Shown piece by piece: positions 9,250 to 17,931 of a stretch of 64,000 bases of DNA. Every line of letters starts with the position of its first letter. The stretch's first letter is position 1. The translations under genes were made by a program, and so were the position numbers. The notes below the pieces were generated by a model. That model saw nothing but the letters and a program-made list of their open reading frames with translations, had not been told where the DNA came from and searched no databases. The DNA lies in contig NZ_VTEX01000001.1 in assembly GCF_008180865.1 (NCBI RefSeq), positions 643,261 through 707,260 on the forward strand. The letters are read 5' to 3'. This DNA comes from Rossellomorea aquimaris (GTDB taxonomy: Bacteria; Bacillota; Bacilli; Bacillales; Bacillaceae_B).

Positions 9250-9482
9250 TGATTTCCGCTCCAATTGAATCCTTAATGGAAAACAATTAAAACAAGAATT
9301 TCAGCAGAAAACCTTATTTAAGGTGAGTAGAGATTGATTTCCTTTTTATTAAAGAAGAATTATTTTTTTAGGTACATTGTTTTCTTGCACACTTTTAAGC
9401 TCTGTCACAAAAATTCTCACCATCCAGCATAAATTGGTTGACAGAGCCCTCGCATATTTTATTTTAGAAAACAACAATCCTT
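9250..9482. repeat. Repeat family R2, short form
   Basis: About 230 bases resemble 26657-27018: TTCCGCTCCAAT, CCTTAATGGAAA, TAGAGATTGATTT, GAAGAATTATT, TTCTTGCACAC, AAGCTCTGTCA and AAAACAACAATC occur in the same order. The closing hairpin is GCTCTGTCA (9399-9407) / TGACAGAGC (9439-9447). It lacks 118 internal bases that the other copy has. The rest of the 615-base ymxH-dpaA gap holds the palindrome AATGTAAATTTACATT (9538-9553) and the dpaA promoter. Confidence 0.7.
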
Positions 9483-9668
9483 GTGAAAAGCATTTAAAAA
9501 AGTAGGCTTTCTCCATAATGTTAGAAGGAGTTAGTGTAATGTAAATTTACATTTTGCACCACTTGATTGAAATTGTTGTACGATCAATATACCCACTTAA
9601 CCTCCCTCAACCCCTCCATTACAAAAACAATCCCACATTCTAAACAGTCTCTTCCTGCTTTTCTTCTC

Positions 9669-9696
9669 ACCCATTAGGTATGTGCAACATACACTG
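9669..9696 (+). promoter_or_regulatory. Sigma-K-type promoter for the dpaA operon
   Basis: ACC, 16 bases, then CATACACTG fits the sigma-K pattern (AC near -35, CATAnnnTA at -10) with one mismatch in the last base. It lies 58 bases before dpaA. In B. subtilis the spoVF (dpaAB) operon is known to be sigma-K dependent, which supports the call. Confidence 0.6.
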
Positions 9697-9753
9697 TTGA
9701 AGTGAAAAGGGATTTAGAATAGCGATTATGTAAAAAAGTAGGTGAAATCAGTG

Positions 9754-10656
9754 ATGCTGACCGGAATGCAGATCGCAGTTCTAGGCGGAGATGCTCGTCA
9801 ACTTGAGATTATTCGGAAGCTTACTGAGTTGGATGCAAAGATCTCACTCGTAGGTTTTGAACAACTAGATCATGCCTTTACAGGGGCTACGAAAGAAAAG
9901 CTCGATGAAGTGGACTTTTCAATGATTGATGCCATAATCTTACCTGTACCCGGCACGAATCTACAAGGAGAAATTGATACGATTTTCTCCAATGAGAAAA
10001 TCGTTTTAACAGAGGAAATTGTGTCTCAGACGCCAGAGCACTGTACGATCTATTCAGGAATTAGTAATAAGTATTTGGATGAAATAATGTCTTCAACGAA
10101 TCGGAAACTTGTTCAGTTGTTTGAGAGAGACGATGTTGCCATTTATAATTCTATTCCTACAGTAGAGGGAACGATTATGATGGCTATTCAACATACAGAC
10201 TTTACGATTCATGGATCTACGATTGTCATATTGGGTCTGGGTAGGGTAGGTATGAGTGTAGCTAGAACGTTTCATCATTTAGGCGGAAAGGTGAAGGTTG
10301 GCGCTCGGAAAAGTGAGCATCTGGCCAGGGTGACTGAAATGGGCTTAGAGCCATTCCACTTAGATAACTTAGAAAAAGAGGTTGAGAATTGTGATATATG
10401 TATTAACACAATTCCAGTGCATATAGTGAAGGCTGCTGTGATAGCCAAAATGCCAGCTCATACATTAATCATCGATTTGGCTTCGAAGCCTGGAGGTACA
10501 GATTTTCGTTATGCAGAAAAACGGGGAATAAAAGCATTGTTAGCCCCGGGATTGCCTGGGATCGTGGCACCTAAGACAGCTGGCCAAATACTGGCGAATG
10601 TACTTTGTCAATTGTTAGAGGAAGATCTTGATTTAGGAAAGGAGAGTTCATCATGA
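9754..10656 (+). CDS. dpaA: Dipicolinate synthase subunit A
   Basis: With DpaB, this protein (SpoVFA) makes dipicolinic acid from 4-hydroxy-tetrahydrodipicolinate in the mother cell; DPA is then loaded into the spore core. It is 300 residues, MLTGMQIAVLGGDARQLEII at the N-terminus, with a second Rossmann motif ILGLGRVGMSVAR around residue 157. The C-terminal LAPGLPGIVAPKTAGQILAN is typical. The ATG at 9754 was chosen over GTG codons at 9742 and 9751 because it matches the family start. It ends in a four-base overlap with dpaB. Confidence 0.95.
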   Translation: MLTGMQIAVLGGDARQLEIIRKLTELDAKISLVGFEQLDHAFTGATKEKLDEVDFSMIDAIILPVPGTNLQGEIDTIFSNEKIVLTEEIVSQTPEHCTIYSGISNKYLDEIMSSTNRKLVQLFERDDVAIYNSIPTVEGTIMMAIQHTDFTIHGSTIVILGLGRVGMSVARTFHHLGGKVKVGARKSEHLARVTEMGLEPFHLDNLEKEVENCDICINTIPVHIVKAAVIAKMPAHTLIIDLASKPGGTDFRYAEKRGIKALLAPGLPGIVAPKTAGQILANVLCQLLEEDLDLGKESSS

Positions 10657-11246
10657 GTGTCAAAGGAAAACGAATCGGGTTTGGTCTAACAGGTTCTCAT
10701 TGTACGTATGATGCCGTATTCCCGGAAATTGAACGATTAGTGAATAACGGTGCAGAAGTGATGCCAATTGTAACTTCAACTGTTATGAATACGGAAACGA
10801 GATTCGGTAAAGGAGAAGACTGGATTAAGCGAATAGAGGACGTTACAGGTCATAGGGTAATCGATTCAATCGTAAAGGCAGAACCACTTGGTCCTAAAAT
10901 TCCATTGGATTGTATGGTGATCGCTCCCCTTACAGGAAATTCAATGAGTAAATTCGCCAATGCAATGACAGATTCTCCCGTGTTAATGGCTGCTAAAGCG
11001 ACTCTTCGTAATCACCGTCCTGTAGTACTGGGGATATCGACAAATGATGCTCTTGGTTTAAATGGTGTAAACCTAATGAGATTAATATCAACCAAAGATA
11101 TATACTTTATCCCATTTGGGCAAGATGCACCCGAAAGTAAACCGAAATCAATGGTAGCCAGAATGACCCTGATTCAGGAAACAATAGAAGCGGCTATCGA
11201 AGGAAGACAGCTTCAGCCAGTCGTAATCGAAAGATATTTAGATTAA
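10653..11246 (+). CDS. dpaB: Dipicolinate synthase subunit B
   Basis: A flavoprotein-like subunit (SpoVFB) of dipicolinate synthase, 197 residues. MSVKGKRIGFGLTGSHCTYD opens a phosphopantothenoylcysteine-decarboxylase-like Rossmann fold, followed by PLGPKIPLDCMVIAPLTGNS and KFANAMTDSPVLMAAKATLR. Its ATG overlaps the dpaA stop (ATGA), so the two subunits are coupled. The preceding GGAGAG site lies within dpaA. Asd, DapG and DapA follow and supply the precursor. Confidence 0.95.
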   Translation: MSVKGKRIGFGLTGSHCTYDAVFPEIERLVNNGAEVMPIVTSTVMNTETRFGKGEDWIKRIEDVTGHRVIDSIVKAEPLGPKIPLDCMVIAPLTGNSMSKFANAMTDSPVLMAAKATLRNHRPVVLGISTNDALGLNGVNLMRLISTKDIYFIPFGQDAPESKPKSMVARMTLIQETIEAAIEGRQLQPVVIERYLD

Positions 11247-11252
11247 TAGATT

Positions 11253-11294
11253 GAGAAGGCTATCAACTTGCACTGTTAAGATGGCCTTCTTTTC
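11253..11294 (+). terminator. Terminator after dpaB
   Basis: GAGAAGGC-ATC pairs with GAT-GCCTTCT around a 15-base loop, followed by TTTTC. It separates dpaAB transcription from asd. Confidence 0.7.
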
Positions 11295-11459
11295 ATGTAT
11301 AATTATTTAAATTTATTAGTAAATGAAAATAATCAAGGCATAAATATAAAATTCCCTATTGTCGAATAATTGTTTATGTTAAAATATTCTTTATTATAGT
11401 AACAGACTAAAAGGTATACCTACTATGAGAATACTGAATGGTTGGAAGGAGAGAAGATT

Positions 11460-12506
11460 TTGAATACAATGGGATTACATGTAGCGGTTGTCGGTGCCAC
11501 AGGTGCAGTTGGACAACAAATGCTTGAAACATTAGAAAAAAGGGACTTTCCAATAAAACAATTGACATTATTGTCTTCAGCCCGTTCAGCCGGGTCCACC
11601 GTTACCTTTAAAGGGAAAGAGTGGACGGTTGAAGAAGCCAAACCCGAGAGTTTTGAAGGGGTAGATATAGCTTTATTTAGTGCAGGGGGTAGTGTATCCA
11701 AGCTTCTTGCTCCTGAAGCCGTTAAACGTGGAGCTATCGTCGTCGACAATACAAGTGCATACAGAATGGACCCGGATGTTCCTCTTGTAGTTCCAGAGGT
11801 GAATGAAGAAGATATAAAACTTCATAAAGGCATCATTGCGAATCCTAACTGTTCTACGATCCAGATGGTGGCAGCACTTGAACCGATCCGTAAACAATAT
11901 GGTTTATCGAAAGTAATCGTGTCAACCTATCAAGCCGTTTCAGGAGCAGGTGCAGTGGCCATCGATGAGCTCCACGCGCAATCACAGGCCATATTGTCCG
12001 GTGAATCATTCGAGCCGAGTGTTCTACCTGTAAAAGGGGATAAAAAGCATCACCAGATAGCTTATAACGCCATTCCTCAAATTGATAAATTCCAGGATAA
12101 CGGCTTTACATTCGAAGAAATGAAAATGATCAATGAAACAAAAAAAATTATGCATATGCCGTCATTGAAGGTATCTGCCACATGCGTAAGATTACCAGTT
12201 GTAACAGGTCACTCAGAAAGTGTATATATTGAAATTGAGGATGGTTCTGTAACAGTGAATGATATCCACTCACTGTTAAAAGATGCTCCTGGAGTAACTT
12301 TAGAAGACGTCCCGGAAGAACAGATTTATCCGATGCCTGCATATGCAGTAGGAAAACCGGATGTATTTGTTGGCAGGGTGCGTAAAGATCTTGATGAAGA
12401 CAAGGGCTTTCATATGTGGGTTGTGTCTGACAACTTACTTAAGGGAGCGGCTTGGAACTCGGTTCAAATCGCAGAAAGTTTAATGAAACTTGGTATAATT
12501 AAATAA
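11460..12506 (+). CDS. asd: Aspartate-semialdehyde dehydrogenase
   Basis: Asd reduces aspartyl phosphate to aspartate semialdehyde with NADPH, the branch point to lysine, DAP, DPA, threonine and methionine. The 348 residues include the Rossmann motif VVGATGAVGQQML and the catalytic Cys in NPNCSTIQMVAAL (about 129). The start is most likely the TTG at 11460, nine bases after AAGGAG; the ATG at 11469 is too far from any site. The gene has its own AT-rich upstream region after the dpaB terminator. Confidence 0.95.
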   Translation: MNTMGLHVAVVGATGAVGQQMLETLEKRDFPIKQLTLLSSARSAGSTVTFKGKEWTVEEAKPESFEGVDIALFSAGGSVSKLLAPEAVKRGAIVVDNTSAYRMDPDVPLVVPEVNEEDIKLHKGIIANPNCSTIQMVAALEPIRKQYGLSKVIVSTYQAVSGAGAVAIDELHAQSQAILSGESFEPSVLPVKGDKKHHQIAYNAIPQIDKFQDNGFTFEEMKMINETKKIMHMPSLKVSATCVRLPVVTGHSESVYIEIEDGSVTVNDIHSLLKDAPGVTLEDVPEEQIYPMPAYAVGKPDVFVGRVRKDLDEDKGFHMWVVSDNLLKGAAWNSVQIAESLMKLGIIK

Positions 12507-12594
12507 CGAAGAGGGACCATTTCAGCTATAGATCTATTTATTTCCACTATTCGTTCTCACATACCTCTTAGACATATGACAATGAGGTGTAGTC

Positions 12595-13833
12595 ATGAAA
12601 GTGATCGTTCAAAAATTTGGTGGAACGTCTGTACGAGATGAGGCAAGTCGCTTAAAGGCACTTGCCCACACGAAGCAAGCGATTGATAAGGGATATAAAG
12701 TGGTGGTAGTCGTTTCAGCTATGGGAAGAAAAGGTGAACCTTACGCTACTGACTCCCTATTATCACTTATCGGTGGCAGGAATACTTCAATAAGTAAGAG
12801 AGAGCAAGACTTATTATTATCGTGTGGAGAAATCATTTCCAGCCTGGTCTTCTCTAACATGCTTCTTGAACATGGAATCCGGTCAACCGCTTTGACTGGT
12901 GCTCAAGCCGGATTCCGAACCAATAATGATTTTAACAATGCTAAGATTTTGGAAATGCGATGCAGCCGTTTGGTCAAAGAGCTTGAAGAACACGATGCAG
13001 TGGTGGTAGCGGGCTTTCAAGGTGCAACGAAAGATGGTGATGTCACCACGATCGGCAGAGGGGGAAGCGATACTTCAGCTTCTGCTTTAGGAGTGGCATT
13101 AAAAGCTGACTTCATCGATATTTTCACCGATGTTGAAGGGGTCATGACTGCCGATCCCCGCATTTCATCGAAGGCGAGACCTATTACGGTTGTATCTTAT
13201 AATGAAGTTTGTAATATGGCATATCAGGGGGCAAAGGTGATTCATCCAAGAGCTGTTGAAATTGCGATGAATTCAAATGTTCCAATCCGGATTCGTTCTA
13301 CTTATTCAAATGGTGAAGGGACGCTTGTGACAACACTTGAAAATACGAAAGCACACAAAGAATTCCGGAGTCATCCCGTAACAGGAATCGCCCATGTATC
13401 CAACCTTACGCAAATAAAAGTATTCGCTAAGGAAGACCAATACAATCTCCAAGCTGAAGTCTTTAAAGCGATGGCTAAAGAAGGAATAAGTGTTGACTTC
13501 ATTAACATCTCTCCACGGGGAGTTGTTTATACTGTTGCATCATCCCTGGCAGAAGGTGCGATTTCGGTTCTAAATACAATAGGTCATAAACCTATTGTAG
13601 AGTCAGAGTGTGCTAAGATTTCAGTAGTTGGAGCCGGGATGACAGGTGTTCCAGGTGTGACTTCAGCCATCGTATCATCTCTGTCAAACGAAGGAATTCG
13701 AATCCTTCAGTCTGCAGATAGTCATACGACTATTTGGGTTCTGGTGAAAGAGATGGACCTGATTAATGCGATTAATGCACTTCATGATACGTTTCAACTA
13801 CAAGAGAGAACCGCTACATTCAGGGTAGGATAA
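12595..13833 (+). CDS. dapG: Aspartokinase I (DAP-sensitive type)
   Basis: Aspartokinase phosphorylates aspartate at the entry to the DAP and lysine pathway. It is 412 residues with the kinase motif KFGGTSVRDEASR at 7-19 and GRGGSDTSASALGVALKADF near 156-175. Two ACT domains follow (about 265-335 and 345-405). The length and position between asd and dapA match DapG, the diaminopimelate-regulated isozyme of Bacillus. The ATG follows AATGAGGTGTAGTC. Confidence 0.94.
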   Translation: MKVIVQKFGGTSVRDEASRLKALAHTKQAIDKGYKVVVVVSAMGRKGEPYATDSLLSLIGGRNTSISKREQDLLLSCGEIISSLVFSNMLLEHGIRSTALTGAQAGFRTNNDFNNAKILEMRCSRLVKELEEHDAVVVAGFQGATKDGDVTTIGRGGSDTSASALGVALKADFIDIFTDVEGVMTADPRISSKARPITVVSYNEVCNMAYQGAKVIHPRAVEIAMNSNVPIRIRSTYSNGEGTLVTTLENTKAHKEFRSHPVTGIAHVSNLTQIKVFAKEDQYNLQAEVFKAMAKEGISVDFINISPRGVVYTVASSLAEGAISVLNTIGHKPIVESECAKISVVGAGMTGVPGVTSAIVSSLSNEGIRILQSADSHTTIWVLVKEMDLINAINALHDTFQLQERTATFRVG

Positions 13834-13855
13834 ACATAAGAGGAGAGTGACTAGA

Positions 13856-14728
13856 TTGAATTTTGGCCGCGTTTCTACGGCGATGGTTACCCCATTTGAC
13901 CGTAAAGGAAATATCGATTTCACTAAGACGACCCAATTAATTCAGTATCTGATTGAAAATGGATCAGATTCTTTAGTAGTTGCCGGGACCACTGGTGAGT
14001 CTCCGACTTTAACCAAAGAAGAAAAGATTGCTTTATTTCGCCATGTAGTAAAAGTAGTAAATGGAAGAGTACCTGTTATTGCCGGGACGGGAAGTAATAA
14101 CACCCACGCTTCCATCGAACTTACCAAAAAGGCAATAGAGGCAGGAGTAGATGCCATCATGCTGGTGGCTCCATACTATAATAAGCCTAGTCAGGAAGGG
14201 TTGTTCCAGCATTTCAAAGCGATTGCTGAATCAACAACCTTACCTGTCATGCTTTATAATATTCCAGGACGTTCAAGCGTCAATGTTTCTCCGGAAACAA
14301 TCATTCGATTATCAGAGATTGAAAACATTGTAGCTGTTAAAGAAGCAAGCGGTGACTTGGATAGCATGACTGAAATCATTTCACATACATCAGACGACTT
14401 TATGCTATACAGTGGTGATGACGGACTTACTCTCCCTGTATTATCAATAGGTGGAACTGGAATTGTGTCTGTTGCCTCACATATCATCGGAAACGAAATG
14501 CAGGAGATGGTTGCTGCATTTACAGGTGGAAACCATTTAGAGGCAGCCGGTCTGCATCAAAAACTTCTTCCAGTCATGAAAGGGTTGTTTACTAGCCCGA
14601 ACCCAACACCGGTTAAAACAGCCCTGCAAATGAAGGGTCTCGACGTTGGATCTGTCCGCTTACCATTAATTCCACTGACAGAAGTGGAAAGAGCAAAGCT
14701 GTCTCAATTATTACAAGTATTATCTTAA
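13856..14728 (+). CDS. dapA: 4-Hydroxy-tetrahydrodipicolinate synthase
   Basis: DapA condenses pyruvate with aspartate semialdehyde to give the precursor shared by DAP and dipicolinate, which links it to DpaAB upstream. It is a 290-residue TIM barrel with the AGTTGESPTL substrate motif and the Schiff-base lysine in VAVKEASGDL (near 162). PYYNKPSQEGL and YNIPGRS (catalytic Tyr) are present. The TTG at 13856 after GGAGAG gives MNFGRVSTAMVTPFD, the exact family start; an upstream GTG at 13847 overlaps the site and was rejected. Confidence 0.95.
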   Translation: MNFGRVSTAMVTPFDRKGNIDFTKTTQLIQYLIENGSDSLVVAGTTGESPTLTKEEKIALFRHVVKVVNGRVPVIAGTGSNNTHASIELTKKAIEAGVDAIMLVAPYYNKPSQEGLFQHFKAIAESTTLPVMLYNIPGRSSVNVSPETIIRLSEIENIVAVKEASGDLDSMTEIISHTSDDFMLYSGDDGLTLPVLSIGGTGIVSVASHIIGNEMQEMVAAFTGGNHLEAAGLHQKLLPVMKGLFTSPNPTPVKTALQMKGLDVGSVRLPLIPLTEVERAKLSQLLQVLS

Positions 14729-14730
14729 GT

Positions 14731-14766
14731 AAAAGACTGTGAAGGCGATCCTTCACAGTCTTTTAT
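14731..14766 (+). terminator. Terminator after dapA
   Basis: Near-perfect 15-bp stem AAAAGACTGTGAAGG / CCTTCACAGTCTTTT with loop CGAT. The flanking A and T runs could let it act in both directions. Confidence 0.93.
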
Positions 14767-14990
14767 TGTAGACAGGAAAAGCCACTAAAATCAGTAATGG
14801 ATTAATTTATTTTAAAGAAGAAGGATTTAGTCACGTAGTATCGAAATAGTAATGTAGTAAAAATGAATGCAGTCTTTTTCCTAATCTTATTATAGGAAGG
14901 ATAAAATTGGTTGTACTCCCAAAATATTATCAAGTATAATAAACGTAACTGATTGAAGATCGGGAAAGGCACAGCATAGGAGGACATAAT

Positions 14991-16658
14991 GTGAGTAAGA
15001 CAAAGAATGAAAGTATAAAGGTCATACCGCTCGGAGGAGTGGGGGAAATTGGGAAGAACATGTACGTGATCGAAGTGGATCATGAAATTTTCGTGGTTGA
15101 CGCAGGGCTGATGTTCCCTGAGAATGAAATGCTGGGAATTGATATCGTCATACCTGACATTCAATACTTGATCGAAAATAAAGAACGTGTTAAAGGGATC
15201 TTTCTGACTCATGGACATGAGGATAGTATTGGGGCGATATCATACGTACTTAATAAGATTAAAGCACCTGTTTATGGCACCCGTTTAACGAATGCTCTTG
15301 TAAAGGCACGATTGAAGGATGAAAATGTCAGGGAAGATGTGAAATTCTATACGATTCACTCAGATAGCCATCTCACTTTTGATGGAGTGAATGTAACGTT
15401 CTTTAAAACCACACACAGTATTCCGGATTCAGTTGGTGTATGTATACATACATCTGAAGGAGTCATCGTACATACAGGAGAATTCAAATTTGATCAATCG
15501 GCTAAACACCTTTATCGACCGGATTTAGGCAAAATGGCTCAAATCGGTGAAAAAGGAGTGCTTTGTTTGTTGTCTGACAGCAAAGAAGCGGAGAGACCCG
15601 GCTATACAACATCCGAAGCAGTCATTGAACAACACATAACAGACGCTTTACGAATGGCATCCGGTAGAGTCATTGTAGCTTGCTTTGCATCTAATTTAAT
15701 TCGACTACAGCAAGTTTTTGACGCTGCAGATCAAAATAACCGTAAAGTGGTCGTAGTGGGTAAGAGTTTGAAGAGAGTATATGATGTAGCATTGAAATTA
15801 GGCTATCTTCACGTCCGGGATGAGATGATCATCGGAATGGATGAGATTGGTGATTATCCTAAAGATGAAGTCGTCATCATCGCCACCGGAACTCAAGGAG
15901 AACCGTTTGAAGCCTTGCAGAGGATGTCAAAACGCTCCCATCGTCTTGTAAATATCGAAGAAGGAGATACAGTCCTAATTACGGCTTCACCTTCGCCTGG
16001 AATGGAAGTCATCGCAGGAAAGACAATTGACATGCTTTATAGAGCAGGAGCAAACGTCTTGACCGCTAATAAGAAGGTTCATGTTTCAGGGCACGGGAGT
16101 CAGGAAGATCTAAAGTTCATGTTAAATATCATGAAACCGAAGTATTTCATCCCAATACAAGGTGAGTACAAAATGCTGGTGGCGCATACACAGATCGCTC
16201 ACGACATCGGTCTTCCGTATAAGCAAATTTTCATTTTGGATAAAGGGGATGTGCTTCAATACAAGGACGGCAAGATGAGAATGAGCGGCCGGGTGCAGGC
16301 CGGGAATGTGTTAATCGATGGAATCGGTGTAGGGGACGTAGGGAATATCGTCCTTCGCGATCGTAAACTATTATCAGAAGACGGTGTCTTTACGGTCGTT
16401 GTAACGATTAACCGCAGATCCAAATCGATTGTGTCAGGTCCTGAAATTATTTCACGCGGCTTCGTTTATGTGAGGGAGTCAGAAGAATTGATTGATGGAG
16501 CTGGAAGCATCGTAACGGATGTAGTACATTCCTACTTACAAAAGGGCTCTTTTGAATGGACAACCATTAAACAGGATATCAGAGATCAGCTCAATTACTA
16601 TTTATTCAATAAAACACGAAGAAGACCAATGATATTACCGATCATCATGGAAGTTTAA
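14991..16658 (+). CDS. rnjB: Ribonuclease J2
   Basis: A metallo-beta-lactamase/beta-CASP RNase (YmfA in B. subtilis) that complexes with RNase J1 in 5'-3' mRNA decay and rRNA processing. It has 555 residues. The metal motif reads HGHEDS at 74-79, where the usual last residue is His, so one ligand position is replaced by Ser. J2 enzymes are known to be catalytically weaker than J1. The beta-CASP segment and C-terminal domain are full length. The GTG start follows AGGAGGACATAAT. Confidence 0.93.
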   Translation: MSKTKNESIKVIPLGGVGEIGKNMYVIEVDHEIFVVDAGLMFPENEMLGIDIVIPDIQYLIENKERVKGIFLTHGHEDSIGAISYVLNKIKAPVYGTRLTNALVKARLKDENVREDVKFYTIHSDSHLTFDGVNVTFFKTTHSIPDSVGVCIHTSEGVIVHTGEFKFDQSAKHLYRPDLGKMAQIGEKGVLCLLSDSKEAERPGYTTSEAVIEQHITDALRMASGRVIVACFASNLIRLQQVFDAADQNNRKVVVVGKSLKRVYDVALKLGYLHVRDEMIIGMDEIGDYPKDEVVIIATGTQGEPFEALQRMSKRSHRLVNIEEGDTVLITASPSPGMEVIAGKTIDMLYRAGANVLTANKKVHVSGHGSQEDLKFMLNIMKPKYFIPIQGEYKMLVAHTQIAHDIGLPYKQIFILDKGDVLQYKDGKMRMSGRVQAGNVLIDGIGVGDVGNIVLRDRKLLSEDGVFTVVVTINRRSKSIVSGPEIISRGFVYVRESEELIDGAGSIVTDVVHSYLQKGSFEWTTIKQDIRDQLNYYLFNKTRRRPMILPIIMEV

Positions 16659-16663
16659 TGCGT

Positions 16664-16700
16664 GAGGCTATTTGTTTCTAACAGATAGCCTCCGTTTTTT
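16664..16700 (+). terminator. Terminator after rnjB
   Basis: GAGGCTAT-TGT pairs with ACA-ATAGCCTC around TTCTA-type loop bases, followed by TTTTTT. Confidence 0.88.
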
Positions 16701-16784
16701 ATTTGATCCCAAAGTATAAAGTATGAAAACACTCCCTTATTAAAATAATAACAAGAGAATGGAAATGAAAAGGAGATGTGTTTC

Positions 16785-17537
16785 ATGGAAGAAAATCATG
16801 AACGTATGCAGGATCAGCCAAATAAAGGCGAGGATAATAAAGATAAACCATCAGGGTTAATGGAAAAGATACAGCAATTAGGGCAAACCAATGTCCCGCA
16901 ACTCTCTCAGGATTCCAATATCCATTGCTTGACGATTGTAGGACAAATAGAAGGGCATATGCAGCTTCCGCCACAAAATAAAACAACAAAATATGAACAT
17001 GTTATTCCACAGCTGGTAGCCATTGAGCAAAATCCTAAAATAGAGGGTTTGGTGGTAATATTAAATACGGTAGGTGGAGACGTGGAAGCGGGACTCGCTA
17101 TTTCTGAAATGATCGCTTCACTTTCTAAACCTACAGTATCTGTTGTGTTGGGGGGAGGACATAGTATTGGTGTACCGATTGCCGTATCATGCGATTTCTC
17201 GTACATTGCGAGCACTGCTACAATGACAATCCACCCGGTTCGGTTGACGGGGTTGGTGATCGGAGTACCGCAGACATTCGAGTATTTGGATAAAATGCAG
17301 GATCGGGTAGTTAGTTTCGTAACGAAGCACAGTAATATATCGGAAGAAGATTTTAAAGACCTGATGTTTGCAAAGGGAAACCTCACACGGGATATCGGTA
17401 CGAATGTGGTAGGTGACGATGCCGTCGAATACGGCCTGATAGATGGGATCGGGGGCATTGGGACAGCCATTAAAAAGATTAACGAGTTAATTGAGATGAA
17501 AAAGCAATCGGATCAACAAGAGGGATTAGTACAATGA
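16785..17537 (+). CDS. tepA: ClpP-class serine protease TepA (YmfB)
   Basis: A ClpP/crotonase-fold protein of 250 residues. TepA was described as a translocation-enhancing, signal-peptide-peptidase-like cytosolic protein in B. subtilis. The probable nucleophile Ser lies in [14 protein letters not shown] (near 129), followed by a His in MTIHPVR. There is a hydrophilic N-terminal extension of about 35 residues. The ATG follows AAAAGGAGATGTGTTTC. The end overlaps ylzJ by four bases. Confidence 0.92.
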   Translation: MEENHERMQDQPNKGEDNKDKPSGLMEKIQQLGQTNVPQLSQDSNIHCLTIVGQIEGHMQLPPQNKTTKYEHVIPQLVAIEQNPKIEGLVVILNTVGGDVEAGLAISEMIASLSKPTVSVVLGGGHSIGVPIAVSCDFSYIASTATMTIHPVRLTGLVIGVPQTFEYLDKMQDRVVSFVTKHSNISEEDFKDLMFAKGNLTRDIGTNVVGDDAVEYGLIDGIGGIGTAIKKINELIEMKKQSDQQEGLVQ

Positions 17538-17740
17538 TCCTTTATACAGTCGTTCCCAATGATCTTGTATTTCCAACAGATGCAAGTGAATTCAGTGGTC
17601 AAATGATGATGGAATATCAGGGTGTTCCTATCCTTGTTCAGCAGGAGCAGAACCGGTATCGAATTGTGAGGGTCATGAGTAGTGATCCTGCACATTATCT
17701 GGATAATCAGATTTGCCCAGGTGAATTTATCAATAATTAA
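17534..17740 (+). CDS. ylzJ: YlzJ-like small protein
   Basis: A 68-residue protein beginning [14 protein letters not shown], as in the YlzJ family encoded between tepA and spoIIIE in Bacillus. Its function is unknown. It starts inside the tepA stop codon region (four-base ATGA overlap), so it is translationally coupled. It has no signal peptide or membrane segment. Assignment rests on sequence start and position. Confidence 0.88.
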   Translation: MILYTVVPNDLVFPTDASEFSGQMMMEYQGVPILVQQEQNRYRIVRVMSSDPAHYLDNQICPGEFINN

Positions 17741-17773
17741 GCGAGAAAGAGGATTTTCCCGAAATAGTGGTTA

Positions 17774-17782
17774 TGCTATAAT
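17774..17782 (+). promoter_or_regulatory. Extended -10 promoter before spoIIIE
   Basis: TGCTATAAT is a perfect sigma-A extended -10 element, 150 bases before spoIIIE. The -35 region (TTTTCC, 17 bases upstream) is weak. Confidence 0.5.
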
Positions 17783-17821
17783 ATTACTGGAAGAGATAAT
17801 CATAATGATACTTTAAGTTAA

Positions 17822-17880
17822 ACGGGAAGGGTCTGACACCTTAGGCACATAGATTGCCCCAAAGGATCAGCCCTTTCTTC
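17822..17880 (+). repeat. Hairpin in the spoIIIE leader
   Basis: AAGGG-CTGA pairs with TCAG-CCCTT across about 30 bases containing CACCTTAGGCACATAGATTG. The hairpin sits between promoter and start codon. It lacks a T run, so it is a leader structure or a short dispersed repeat rather than a terminator. Confidence 0.4.
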
Positions 17881-17931
17881 ATCTTTATGTACATATGAAG
17901 AAAGACTTCAATAGAATTTAGGTGAATTGGA

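Noticed and set aside
9399..9447. Short R2 copy as an empty insertion site for the long form
   Set aside because: The short copy retains one inner arm (CACCATCC) of the long hairpin, so deletion explains it better; no target duplication is seen.
17822..17880. Attenuator terminator in the spoIIIE leader
   Set aside because: The hairpin is imperfect, with a long loop and no T run after it.
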